In this document: one piece after another, positions 50,391 through 62,666 of the stretch | Numbering within the stretch: the first letter of the stretch is position 1 | How the letters are laid out: each line of letters starts with the position of its first letter | From: Helianthus annuus | Taxonomy: Eukaryota > Streptophyta > Magnoliopsida > Asterales > Asteraceae | Assembly (NCBI RefSeq): GCF_002127325.2 | Contig: NC_035436.2 | Location: 86,902,037 to 86,966,036, forward strand | Direction of reading: 5' to 3' | DNA: 64,000 bases | The notes under the pieces: model-generated | Seen by the model: the letters and a program-made list of their open reading frames with translations, nothing else | Told to the model about the DNA's origin: nothing | Database searches by the model: none | Program-made: the position numbers and the translations under genes

Positions 50391-53300
50391 TGTGACACCT
50401 GTGTCACTTCAACCATCAAACAAACGCCAAACCAATGAAATATTTTATTTCATACTTTGGACATATATAAATATGTGTATCGTTCGCACATATCAACTCT
50501 TGTTCGATTTCAAGCTCTAAATCGCTTTCTAGAGAATTATACGCAAACTGGTGCATAAAACGTACTCAGTTTAATGCGACAAATACTCCGGAACATCAAC
50601 ATATACTCAACATACCTTAAATAACCCTTACATAACTTAGAAATAAGTTTTGAAGGCTTTGGTATGGCAAAAACAAGTTAATTCGCTTACAGGGACTAAA
50701 CTTGACAAACTGCGAAAGTATGCCAATTTGAACTGTAACAAACATTCCGGAACATGTCCATAAGTTAAACATACCATAAATATCCTTTACATAGCTTAGA
50801 AATAGGCTTTGAGGGGTTTGGTATGCTAAAACAAACTTTTGGATCATTCAGGGACTAAAAGTGTCAAAAAGTGCATAAGTTTGCACTTTCGCGCATAACT
50901 TACGTTCTGAATACATCCGGACGTCCAAAAATTTATGTAAGCATCCTTATAGTATGCCTTAGTGTTTGGCATGAGAAAAATCCATTCGTCGGGCAATTTG
51001 GATCGTCTTTCGCGCTTATGCGCATTCCGTCGTAATTAACCGAACATCGCGACCGTACGGCCAAACGAACCGACATCCGAGATATTTTTGAGCACATTTT
51101 AAGTTCCCTATACTTTAACTTCATATTAGAGCTTTGAAATGGGGTTAACGGGGCTTAAACGTGTCAAAAACGCATCAAATACCAAGTTTTGGAGCTGCAG
51201 GGACCAAAACTGTAAATCTGCCAAACTAAGGGCTTACGGACTGTAAGCCAAAACCCATACGGTCCGTAAGGAGTCCCCAGTACAGCAGATTCATTGAATC
51301 CACTTGCAGTTGGCCTTTCGTTCGTTCAAGGGGCAATGCCCTTTCACCCAATCAAGAGCCAAGGGCCATTTTCAGTAACCACAACATTTTGACAAGTGGA
51401 CGCTTAGGATCGTGGCACGAAAATCAAGAAACGATCCTAACGGCTTTGTCTTTCCTATAAATACCCCCCCATTTTGTTAAAAACTCACACAATCTGATCT
51501 AAAGGCTCTAAGTTGGAACCATTGTTTCATACCTGAGCCATTTTGATCTAGATTAGCATTCGGGGACCCTCCGTAAGTATTCTTTCGTTCTTTTATTCAC
51601 TTTTCGAGTCCGAAAGTCAACGTTTTGTTGACTTTCTGCATTGACCAGTCTATGGTCAACCCGAAGTTCATGGAACTTCATAACGTGAGTGTGATCACGA
51701 TGGTTATAGTCCGTAGTGACTATACCTACTGATTACCACGTTATCTAGGCTCAGTGATGAGTCGTAGTTTCGGCCAAAATGTGCATTCTTGCATATTTTG
51801 TAACCAAACTACTCGTGAGCATCAAAGCCGTTTGTTTTGATGCCAAACCTGTTTTCTAATCTTAGTTAAGCATGTTCTAACATGCTTAGCTCGTCACTTT
51901 TAGTTTAGTGCTTATATAGGGTCGTAAGTTAAGCGATCTAAACCATCGCTTATACTTTCGAACCCGACCCATTTGGTCGATCATTAGGATCCGACCAAAC
52001 ACATTAGGTTACCATAGCTATAACCTTCCGAGGTTATACCTTGTGGTCACGATGTTAGGCGTTCCAGACGCGTTCTACGCGAACGACGCGTAAGGTAGCA
52101 TAAGCTACCTAAACGGGTCGTGATGGGTCGCAAGCACTTAGGTAAAGTTTCATTTTAGTATGTAGGCTTTGTTAAACCATATTACACGAGTCTCCATACT
52201 CGTTTGGTTTGCGAACCCGCATACTATCCGATCCTTCCGATTTTGGTCCGGTATATTAATATAGCTACCTATTAGGTGCCGCCTGATATCCCGTGATCTC
52301 TAGCATTGTGTGATTATTACACAAGGAATTCAAAGCAATCTTAGGTGAGTACATAGAACCCCATCTTTTACATGTTTTCGAGGATTCAATGTGAGTACAT
52401 AGAACCCCTCTTTTACCGTTTTCCAAACTGTTTTGGGGTGAAACACATGTGCCTACTTGTTACTTTCATGCTTTCCATGTTTTTTTTACATCATATGCCT
52501 GCTATGTTGTTAGTACATTATAGTACATGATTTCATTACATTTCATGCTATGTATGCCCATTGTGTACGTACTTAGTACATTGATTTACATTACATTTTT
52601 GTTGCATATGTTTACTCAGCATATGGACACATTGATCTACATGAACATTTCTGTTGCATATGTTTACTCAGCATATGGACACATTGATTTACATGAACAT
52701 TTCTGCTTCGTATGTTTACTTAGCATACTTAGCACAATTATTTACATCACATGCCTTCATTTTGTTATGACATTTGGTTTGTCTAACATGGGACAATACA
52801 TTCATTAACATTAGCTACGCCGTTCGTTAGTAGGAAGTGGTACCATAGGAATTGACAACTCCCGTTCCTGAAGTCCTGGGTTTGATAGGATTGTAAGGAA
52901 TGACCGAATTCGATATACATAACTTAGATAAACCTTTAATTTGTTTAAGGGTTTATCGCCATAGTCTCAAGCTTGGATGTATGCATATTTCACAATACCG
53001 CATAAATGTTAATATCAATAGATCATGCATTCTTCCACAGAACATAACGTTGATTTAAACCACGTTTTACTTCAGCGACTTGTTTTGTGCATTTTACATA
53101 TGGTTTAAGTTGATACATTTCGCTTACCATACATGATACATTTTGGGATACACATTACATGATTTACATTGAACATAAACACGTTGACATTGACATACAC
53201 ATTTGGTGATTTACATTGAACATAGACATTTGACATGGTTTACACAATAAACAATTGAGTTATACAAGAACAATCTTACATGGTGGATGGTTTGGGTAAA

Positions 53301-53962
53301 TGGTTTGAGTAACGTGGAGTATGTAATATGATGCAAACATGGTGGATACGCCGCTGGTACTTCCTATATATAAATGTTTGTATAATATTACATATCTTAG
53401 CGTTATCTAAATCATTTCAGTTTAGACAGATGACATTTTATACAAATAACACACTTTTCACGAGACATTGTTTTACAAACGAATTATCTTATACAAACTC
53501 ATTTTACTTGGTTATTCATTTAACCATACAGTGTTCTCTTATTTATACATATCATCTGATCATATCGTTTTTCAAATGATTTACAAGACAAAGCAAATTA
53601 CAAGGTTCATGACTAAACATTTTCTCAAAGATAAGTCATGAATTCCGTTTTCACAAAACCAATGTATCTCACAGGCATTTTTATGCTGACGTACCTATTT
53701 TCACATGTGTTTTCAGGAAATGATGCATAGGACTTATCAAGACATACTTAGGCGGACCTGTGCCTTAGTGACCTAAAACGAGACAAGAACTAGTTAATTA
53801 ATGTTATGTACTCTTTAGTTCTTGTTTAAACAATGTATACTTTCATATTTGATTAATAAAATGAAACTTCATTTGCCATGGATTTGAAACAATTGATTCT
53901 GTTACAACACTCCCCGACGTTTCCGCCACGTTTTGTATGTCCTACGTGGTCGGGGTGTGACA
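50391..53962 (+). repeat. TE7 5' LTR (3572 bp)
   Basis: TGTGACACCTGTG to GGGGTGTGACA. Dyad module 51230-51278, TATA 51456, donor-like 51573, acceptor-like TTTTCAG at 53710-53716, and three units of a 60-bp repeat (TTTACTCAGCATATGGACAC and variants) at about 52560-52740. Confidence 0.93.
51456..51582 (+). promoter_or_regulatory. TE7 LTR core promoter and 5' splice-site-like motif
   Basis: TATAAATA at 51456-51463, then GGGACCCTCC|GTAAGTATTC with GT at 51573. Same order and donor as TE4, spacing about 115 nt. Confidence 0.6.
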
Positions 53963-53968
53963 GAAAAG

Positions 53969-53982
53969 TTGGTATCAGAGCC
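53969..53982 (+). other. TE7 primer-binding site (initiator-Met tRNA)
   Basis: TTGGTATCAGAGCC, six bases after the LTR end. Confidence 0.92.
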
Positions 53983-54569
53983 AATGGTTATAGGGAATTA
54001 GGTTATTAGTAATGCTTTGACCTTGTCTATAACCTTCCTAGGACCCTAACGCGAGTTCACTTGTGTTTAGTTATAAAACAATACCGTCACCTATCCTTAG
54101 GCGACGACCACAACAAGAACATAAATTTCAAAACCGCTTCGAAAACTAATTATCTGTTCTAGGATGATTGATTACTAGGTTTTGAACCCTTTATTGTAAG
54201 GTTTTGAACCCTCTGTTATATGGTTTTGAACCCCTTTGAGCTTTTAAAACCTCGTCAAAATTTGGGTCTTATTGTGTGAACACGTGCAATCTGGAAGAGT
54301 GGATACCTGTACTCTGAGTTTTCTGTCTAAGGCTAGAGTGTTCGTACAAATCCACATAATCGGACCAGTCACTCTTACCTGGGAACTCTTGGGGTGAGTG
54401 TCCACTTATAGGCTAAAGCATGTCTTCGCGATACATTAATATGACCTGCTTACTTCGATTAGACACCGTCTCATTTGTTTGCCTTAGGTAACAAACAAAT
54501 GATCGCAATTTCTATTCGTTGTCATATTGTTTTATTTACCGATAACATTTCATTTATTTCCTCCTATAT

Positions 54570-54586
54570 CCTTCATTTCCTCCAGA
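54570..54586 (+). promoter_or_regulatory. 3' splice-site-like tract directly before TE7 gag
   Basis: CCTTCATTTCCTCCAG (AG at 54584-54585), then A and the ATG. Confidence 0.5.
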
Positions 54587-55167
54587 ATGTCTCTCCATCG
54601 CAATGATGCGCAGATATCCGAGCAGACTGCCAAATTTGCCCAGCGGATAGGCGAAGTAATTCTGAAGACTGTTGAATTAGGCTTTGCCATGTCTCGTTTC
54701 AACAATGAAGCCACTCAAGGGCCACCAAAGGAAGCGGAAGTCAAGCCTGCACCACCAGCCAAGAAACCAATCAAGGAATCAAAGACCATGGATGAACAGA
54801 CTGGATCCCCTAAAAGGTCAAGGAAGCGAAAGGCTTCTCAGAACTTTGTCGTGGTCATTCGCAATGGTCAAGACATCCCCAACCAACCAGCTCAACCCCC
54901 TGCTAGGAAGCCATACAACGGAACTGCACCCTTGTGCAACCAATGTAGCCTCCATCATCATGTCAATGTAAAGTGCCGCAAATGCCAAACTTGTGACTTA
55001 TAGGCCATACAGCAAGAGTTTGCACAGCCGCAGCTGCACCAAACCAAGCTGGCAACAGTCCCGCTCAAGGTCGTTTCCTACCAGGTTCTTGTTTCAACTG
55101 TGGCGAGATGGGTCATTTCCAAAGAAATTGCCCAAAGTTTGCTAAGGCAAATCTAACCCACGGATGA
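54587..55167 (+). pseudogene. gag: gag remnant of TE7: capsid deleted, nucleocapsid frameshifted
   Basis: Begins MSLHRNDAQISE, equivalent to the Gag N-terminus, and joins within about 40 residues to the basic linker (KRSRKRKASQNFVVV, which matches TE2 and TE4). The whole capsid domain is therefore gone. The frame stops after CRKCQTCDL (55001-55003). In another frame GHTARVC completes the first knuckle and CFNCGEMGHFQRNC gives an intact second CCHC knuckle, ending at 55165-55167. It cannot build particles; at most it could make a short RNA-binding peptide. The element must have moved with Gag and Pol from others. Confidence 0.88.
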
Positions 55168-55251
55168 ACCATTGGCTGTTTAGAAGATGCTGTTGTCTTA
55201 TGCTTTTGTTTCTTCTATTTTACTTGTTATGTAAAACAATCTGTCCCGTTC

Positions 55252-55262
55252 ATAAATAAAAG
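55252..55262 (+). promoter_or_regulatory. poly(A)-signal-like motif after TE7 gag
   Basis: ATAAATAAAAG about 85 nt after the gag end, in the place of the TE2 and TE4 motifs. Confidence 0.45.
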
Positions 55263-57156
55263 TTGTTGTTCGCAATTCTCATATACAAGTATGGTTACAA
55301 GTATGAATGGCATTCCCCTATAATGCCTACGTTAAGGAACTATGATCCTTGCAAACTACTTTCGTGAAAATTCTTCCCCTTTTTGCGTTTACTCATGACT
55401 TTCTTGGTAATTTCTAAGTACTCATTTTATTCTTAGAAACGAAGTACAGGAAATAAAGTGACGTTATGAGAAATCGTGCTGCTATACCTTTAAATCCTTG
55501 TTTAGATAACCAAGGATATCTTCAAATCTCATACCCATTACGTTCTGATTTCTTCAAACATGCATAGTTTCAAAAATATTTATCCTCATACATTGACTTA
55601 ACTTTCAAATTCCGCCCCATATGTTGCCATGGCATATTGAGCATCTCAACCTCATAAGCATTTTACTTCGTGTTTTGACTTAAACACGTCCAGTGCCAGG
55701 TTTCGAAACATCTTCAACTTCTAAAATCCATATGGGATCTTTTATCCCCATAATTAGACCCTTGTGGATGATTATCATACAAATCAGAGTCCTTAATTGG
55801 ATTCCGCATGTACCAAAATTCGATCATTTCGGTTCCTTAGAATCGAAATCGAATTTTCTCTTTAAGATCTTTCTATCTTTATAGTTAGATTCTTAGAAAT
55901 ATTTAAAGCACCAATCAAAATCCACTGATTGGATACCTGGTGTGCTTTGAATACATGTGCACAGTTAGCAAAACAAATTAACAGAATGATAACAAATCAA
56001 GTTAAACAATCTTTGTGGTTATATGACTATGTGTTTATGCATCTTGTGTTTTCTATTATGCATTTTGTGTTTTTGTATACTCTGGATATTCGTTATCCAA
56101 ATCCTCGTGGAATCTTTCATATCTTCATATGAGGGATTCGTAGTAGGATTTCCAAAAAAAGGTACTATCTTAAATCCTTAATGGACTTCTACGTTGTAGT
56201 TATGTCCCTTGGATTATAAAGTACTATTCCAAAGTTTAAGGACAATATGTGTTAATATAGTTGAAAGATTGGTTCGACAATCTAGTTAAAGACATCCTAC
56301 GTCGATGTAGTTAAATATTCCCCGTGGGTAGTTTAGTTAAATATTCCCCGTGGGTAGTTTAGTTAAATAGATCATTCGTTGATCTAAGTTAAAGAGATTG
56401 GTTCGACAATCTAGTTGAATATATCATGCGTTGATATAGTTAAAAAGGCCCTCGGGTGGTCTAGTTAAAGAGATCCTACGTCGATCTAAGTTAAATAGAT
56501 TGGCTCGACAATCTAGTTAAAGAGATCCTACGTCGATCTAAGTTAAATAGATTGGCTCGACAATCTAGTTAAAGAGATCTTACGTCGATCTAAGTTAAAT
56601 AGATTGGCTCGACAATCTAGTTAAAGACGTCCTACGTTGATGTAGTTAAATATTTCTCTTGGGTAGTTTAGCTGAAGAGATTATTCGTTTGATTTTTTTT
56701 CCCATACGCATTATGAAATGAACTGTGCGGACTGTGCAAGGAAGTACGTAATTATGGAGGCCTACATAATTATGGAATTCAGTGCACAGAAACCACAGGA
56801 AGTTATGTCATGTGTTAAGGCCTACAGTGACAAGAGTAATGATACGGGAGAAGTCTTGGATTTTGACCCATGTCATTTATCCTTACACTCCCCAATTCTG
56901 ATTTTAAGCACACACAAGTTTCCTATGATAACTCTTCACGGGAAACGTTCTCCAGCCCGTAGTTTGAAACTCCATGTTTTGTTACTACAAGGACTTCACT
57001 TTGTAGGTTGAAATTTTCGCTATGGATCCTAACATGGCCCATAGTTTTACCTAAGGGTTCAATGGATTTGTCTGAAAGCGAAACCGTCACGGCTGTCTTC
57101 ACAAGTTTCCTCTAAAACTAAATTTCGGGACGAAATTTCCTAAAGTAGGGGAGACT
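55263..57156 (+). repeat. TE7 non-coding tail with AGTTAAAGAGATCCTACGTC-type array
   Basis: No pol remnant. From 56255 to about 56690, units of 25-30 bp alternate AGTTAAAGAGATCNTACGTCGATCTA-like and AGTTAAATAGATTGGCTCGACAATCT-like halves, giving a 52-bp higher-order repeat with three near-perfect copies at 56467-56622. 56710-56800 aligns in reverse complement with 7681-7760 of TE2. Confidence 0.75.
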
Positions 57157-60100
57157 GTGACACCTGTGTCACTTCAACCATCAAACAAACGCCAAACCAA
57201 TGAAATATTGTATTTCATACTTTGGGCATATATAAATATGTGTATCGTTTGCACATATCAACTCTTGTTCGATTTCAAGCTCTAAATCGCTTTCTAGAGA
57301 ATTATACGCAAACTGGTGCATAAAACGTACTCAGTTTAATGCGACAAATACTCCAGAACATCAACATATACTCAACATACCTTAAATAACCCTTACATAA
57401 CTTAGAAATAAGTTTTGAAGGCTTTGGTATGGCAAAAACAAGTTAATTCGCTTACAGGGACTAAACTTGACAAACTACGAAAGTATGCCAATTTGAACTG
57501 TAACAAACATTCCAGAACATGTCCATAAGTTAAACATACCATAAATATCCTTTACATAGCTTAGAAATAGGCTTTGAGGGGTTTGGTATGCTAAAACAAA
57601 CTTTTGGATCATTCAGGGACTAAAAGTGTCAAAAAGTGCATAAGTTTGCACTTTCGCGCATAACTTACGTTCTGAATACATCCGGACGTCCAAAAATTTA
57701 TGTAAGCATCCTTATATTATGCCTTAGTGTTTGGCATGAGAAAAATCCATTCGTCGCGCAATTTGGATCGTCTTTCGCGCTTATGCGCATTCCGTCGTAA
57801 TTAACTGAACATCGCGACCGTACGGCCAAACGAACCGACATCCGAGATATTTTTGAGCACATTTTAAGTTCCCTATACTTTAACTTCATTTTAGAGCTTT
57901 GAAATGGGGTTAACGGGGCTTAAACGTGTCAAAAACGCATCAAATACCAAGTTTTGGAGCTGCAGGGACCAAAACTGTAAATCTACCAAACTAAGGGCTT
58001 ACGGACCGTAAGCCAAAACCCATACGGTCCGTAAGGAGTCCCCAGTACAGCAGATTCATTGAATCCACTTGCAGTTGGCCTTTCGTTCGTTCAAGGGGCA
58101 ATGCCCTTTCACCCAATCAAGAGCCAAGGGCCATTTTCAGTAACCACAACATTTTGACAAATGGACGCTTAGGATCGTGGCACGAAAATAAAGAAACGAT
58201 CCTAACGGCTTTGCCTTTCCTATAAATACCCCCCCCCCCCATTTTGCTAAAAACTCACACAATCTGATCTAAAGGCTCTAAGTTGGAACCATTGTTTCAT
58301 ACCTGAGCCATTTTGATCTAGATTAGCATTCGGGGACCCTCCGTAAGTATTCTTTCGTTCTTTTATTCGCTTTTCGAGTCCGAAAGTCAACGTTTTGTTG
58401 ACTTTCTGCATTGACCAGCCTATGGTCAACCCGAAGTTCATGGAACTTCATAACGTGAGTGTGATCACGATGGTTATAGTCCGTAGTGACTATACCTACT
58501 GATTACCACGTTATCTAGGCTCAGTGACGAGTCGTAGTTTCGGCCAAAATGTGCATTCTTGCATATTTTGTAACCAAACTACTCATGAGCATCAAAGCCG
58601 TTTGTTTTGATGCCAAACATGTTTTCTAATCTTAGTTAAGCATGTTCTAACATGCTTAGCTCATCACTTTTAGTTTAGTGCTTATATAGGGTCGTAAGGT
58701 AAGCGATCTAAACCATCGCTTATACTTTCGAACCCGACCATTTGGTCGATCATTAGGATCCGACCAAACACATTAGGTGACCATAGCTATAACCTTCCGA
58801 GGTTATACCTTGTGGTCACGATGTTAGGCGTTCCAGACGCGTTCTACGCGAACGACGCGTAAGGTAGCATAAGCTACCTAAACGGGTCGTGATGGGTCGC
58901 AAGCACTTAGGTTAAGTTTCATTTTAGTATGTAGGCTTTGTTAAACCATATTACATGAGTCTCCATACTCGTTTGGTTTACGAACCCGCATACTATCCGA
59001 TCCTTCCGATTTTGGTCCGGTATATTAATATAGCTACCTATTAGGTGCCGTTTGATATCCCGTGATCTCTAGCATTGTGTACTTATTACACAAGGAATTC
59101 AAAGCAATCTCAGGTGAGTACATAGAACCCCATCTTTTACATGTTTTCGAGGATTCAATGTGAGTACATAGAACCCCTCTTTTACCGTTTTCCAAACTGT
59201 TTTGGGGTGAAACACATGTGCCTACTTGTTACTTTCATGCTTTCCATGTTTTTACATCATATGCCTGCTATGTTGTTAGTACATTATAGTACATGATTTC
59301 ATTACATTTCATGCTATGTATGCCCATTGTGTGCGTACTTAGTACATTGATTTACATTACATTTTTGTTGCATATGTTTACTCAGCATATGGACACATTG
59401 ATCTACATGAACATTTCTGTTGCATATGTTTACTCAGCAAATGGACACATTGATTTACATGAACATTTCTGCTTCGTATGTTTACTTAGCATACTTAGCA
59501 CAATTGTTTACATCACATGCCTTCATTTTGTTATGACATTTGGTTTGTTTAACATGGGACAATACATTCATTAACATTAGCTACGCCGTTCGTTAGTAGG
59601 AAGTGGTACCATAGGAATTGACAACTCCCGTTCCTGAAGTCCTGGGTTTGATAGGATTGTAAGGAATGACCGAATTCGATATACATAACTTAGATAAACC
59701 TTTAATTTGTTTAAGGGTTTACCGCCACAGTCTCAAGGCTTGGATGTATGCATATTTCACAATACCGCATAAAGGTTAATATCAATAGAGCATGCATTCT
59801 TCCACAGAACATAACGTTGATTTAAACCACGTTTTACTTCAGCGACTTGTTTTGTGCATTTTACATATGGTTTAAGTTGATACATTTCTCTTACCATACA
59901 TGATACATTTTGGGATACACATTACATGATTTACATTGAACATAAACACGTTGACATTGACATACACATTTGGTGATTTACATTGAACATAGACATTTGA
60001 CATGGTTTACACAATAAACAATTGAGTTATACAAGAACAATCTTACATGGTGGATGGTTTGGGTAAATGGTTTGAGTAACGTGGAGTATGTAATATGATG

Positions 60101-60729
60101 CAAACATGGTGGATACGCCGCTGGTACTTCCTATATATAAATGTTTGTATAATATTACATATCTTAGCGTTATCTAAATCATTTCAGTTTAGACAGATGA
60201 CATTTTATACAAATAACACACTTTTCACGAGACATTGTTTTACAAACGAATTATCTTATACAAACTCATTTTACTTGGTTATTCATTTAACCATACAGTG
60301 TTCTCTTATTTATACATATCATCTGATCATATCGTTTTTCAAATGATTTACAAGACAAAGCAAATTACAAGGTTCATGACTAAACATTTTCTCAAACATA
60401 AGTTATGAATTCCGTTTTCACAAAACCAATGTATCTCACAGGCATTTTTATGCTGACGTACCTATTTTCACATGTGTTTTCAGGAAATGATGCATAGGAC
60501 TTATCAAGACATACTTAGGCGGACCTGTGCCTTAGTGACCTAAAACGAGACAAGAACTAGTTAATTAATGTTATGTACTCTTTAGTTCTTGTTTAAACAA
60601 TGTATACTTTCATATTTGATTAATAAAACGAAACTTCATTTGCCATGGATTTGAAACAATTGATTCTGTTACAACACTCCCCGACGTTTCCGCCACGTTT
60701 TGTATGTCCTACGTGGTCGGGGTGTGGCA
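57157..60729 (+). repeat. TE7 3' LTR (3573 bp)
   Basis: Pairs with 50391-53962. Dyad module 57996-58040; here TTACGGACCGTAAG is a perfect dyad where the 5' LTR has one mismatch. TATA 58220. Ends GGGGTGTGGCA, a G for A change in the last bases. Confidence 0.93.
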
Positions 60730-60734
60730 GTTCA

Positions 60735-61801
60735 GTCAACGCAGGTCAAAGGAAGTCAGCTCAGTTAACAGATGGGTTCGAGTCAACTGGTCAGCTCATT
60801 GTTCGGGTCAAGCGGCTTGGTCAGACGGTCCGGTTTGGGCGACTCGGTCAAACCGAGTCAACTCGGTCAAACCTGGTCAACTCAGCGAGTCAACTCGGTC
60901 AACCTGGTTGACTCGGTCAACTCAGTTAGCGTTTCGACACGAGATTTGGTAAAAAAATTTTAGTGACGTGAAATTATTATTTACGCTAATTATAAGTTTA
61001 TATTAACTTCGTGAAACGAGCTCGAACCGATTCAAATTAGTGTTTAGTTTACATTTTTGTCGTTCGTACAAAAATTATATATTGATAATTGAATTATTGT
61101 TGAATTTTAAAAAATAAAGACAACTTGGTTGTCGGGGGCGTCAAAAAACAGAGGAAACTCTGCCCGTTTTTCGAGAAAATCCGTAAAATAAAATGAGTTT
61201 TATTATAAAACAAAACGTGCTCTATTGAAAAACGACAATTATTGATATAAAGCGACTTTTATAAAACAAATACAAATATAAAATTATTTTCGACGACACT
61301 TTACACCTTACGAAAACGACGAGTCGGAAATTATTTACAACAAACGAATATAGTTATTATATTCTTGGATACCGAACAACACAACGATTCTTTGTAAAAT
61401 AAATATAGTTTATATATTTATTTCGAATATCAAACAACATAGTTTCGTTTCATAAATAAATATAGTTTATGTATGTATTTATTTATTTCAAAATATCGTA
61501 CAACACAAACTCGATTTATAAAACGAATATGGTTTATACATATATTTCAATTGTCAAACAACATGAATTCGTTTTTACAAAAATACATATAGTTTGTATA
61601 TTTATTTCAAGTATTAAACAGTACGAATACTTTTATACAAATAAGTATAGTTTTATATTTATTTTAAACTTCAAGCGACTCGAATTCGTTTTATGAAAAA
61701 TAAATATAGATCTTATATTTATTTCAAATATCGTATCATACGAATATTCCTTTTTACACAACGACTTCTCAAGACGACTAACGGGATTCTACCAAAATAT
61801 T

Positions 61802-61854
<53 letters not shown>

Positions 61855-62666
61855 AAATCCCTCGAGGACTAAGTCTTTCCAAGACTTATTAGTTTTATCG
61901 ACAATAAATGAAACTTAGCGAATATAACTTAGTCATTTTCGTTAAGTTAACAACTTACCGTTGAATCGTTCAGTTAACGATTCGGTAGAGCTCGATGACA
62001 CGTAGTTTAGTTACCGTGTTTATTTAGAAACTTATAAGACATTCCGTGTTAGGAATATTGTAGAATGCACGCTAACAAGTCAAGTCTTGGAAACGATATC
62101 ACGAAGTCGTAATTAGCTAGCTTCGCTCAAGGCAATTCAGGTGAGTTCATAATCCCACCTTTTTACGGTTTTACATTTTTGTAAATGTTTTCGGGGTAGA
62201 AAGACATGCACGTTTTGCAGAAAACTCATATTTCTAAATCATATTACGAATGGATTTCGAGGAACTCAAATGGTTTACGAATGGATTATACTAAATATAC
62301 CGGTTTTTACAAAACAAATGCGTATTATCAAAATGTGAATGATTTTCATAACTAGGGAGGGATCGTCTGATGATAATATATAGAGACTGGGGAGTCAGCC
62401 TTAGAGGCTGAGGATGTTCAGTCTTAGAGGCTGGGGAGGTTCAGCCTTAGAGGCTGGGGAGGTTCAGTCTTAGAGACTGGGGTAAAATACATGTTACAAA
62501 AGGATTACTTACAATACTATTGGTATGATTAGCCTAGGAAAGAACCATAGATCATGTGATAGGGTAGGTGGATACTTAAGGCCATTAATCCTCGTTGTAG
62601 GACCGAGGGACATGAGTGGTAGATCTATTTGGGTGTAGCGAGCCCCATCCATGAGTCCGCAGAATG
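60735..62666 (+). repeat. TE5 3' LTR, second segment (cut by TE8)
   Basis: Continues the 5' LTR sequence from GTCAACGCAGG onwards, with its own copies of the arrays, to GCAGAATG at 62666. In the 5' LTR the sequence goes on with GGCCATGTGG. Confidence 0.85.

Larger units (their letters stand above)
50391..60729 (+). mobile_element. TE7: LTR element with gag remnant only, 10339 bp
   Basis: Inserted in the TE5 3' LTR with perfect duplication GTTCA (50386-50390 and 60730-60734); the empty site CGGGTTCAGTCAACG is present in the 5' LTR near 44085. LTRs 50391-53962 and 57157-60729 are 3572 and 3573 bp. Interior: PBS at 53969, gag remnant 54587-55167, poly(A)-like motif, non-coding tail with a tandem array, polypurine tract AAAGTAGGGGAGAC before 57157. 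No pol. In about the first 1.08 kb of the LTRs I counted about 15 substitutions and one C-run difference. Confidence 0.93.
32426..62666 (+). mobile_element. TE5: coding-free LTR element with 3.8-kb LTRs (LARD type), split by TE4, TE7 and TE8
   Basis: 5' LTR 32426-33555 plus 44018-46668 (about 3.78 kb net of TE4), iMet primer-binding site at 46671, a 2.35-kb interior, polypurine tract before 49021, 3' LTR 49021-50390 plus 60735-62666, cut by TE8. No gag or pol in any frame. Both LTRs start TGTGACAACCGG and share a GA microsatellite, a GTCAACTCGG array, a 58-62 bp AT-rich array, a TA run and a 23-bp array. It inserted into TE3; left flank CCATA (32421-32425) would be the TSD, with its partner outside the window. 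Confidence 0.85.
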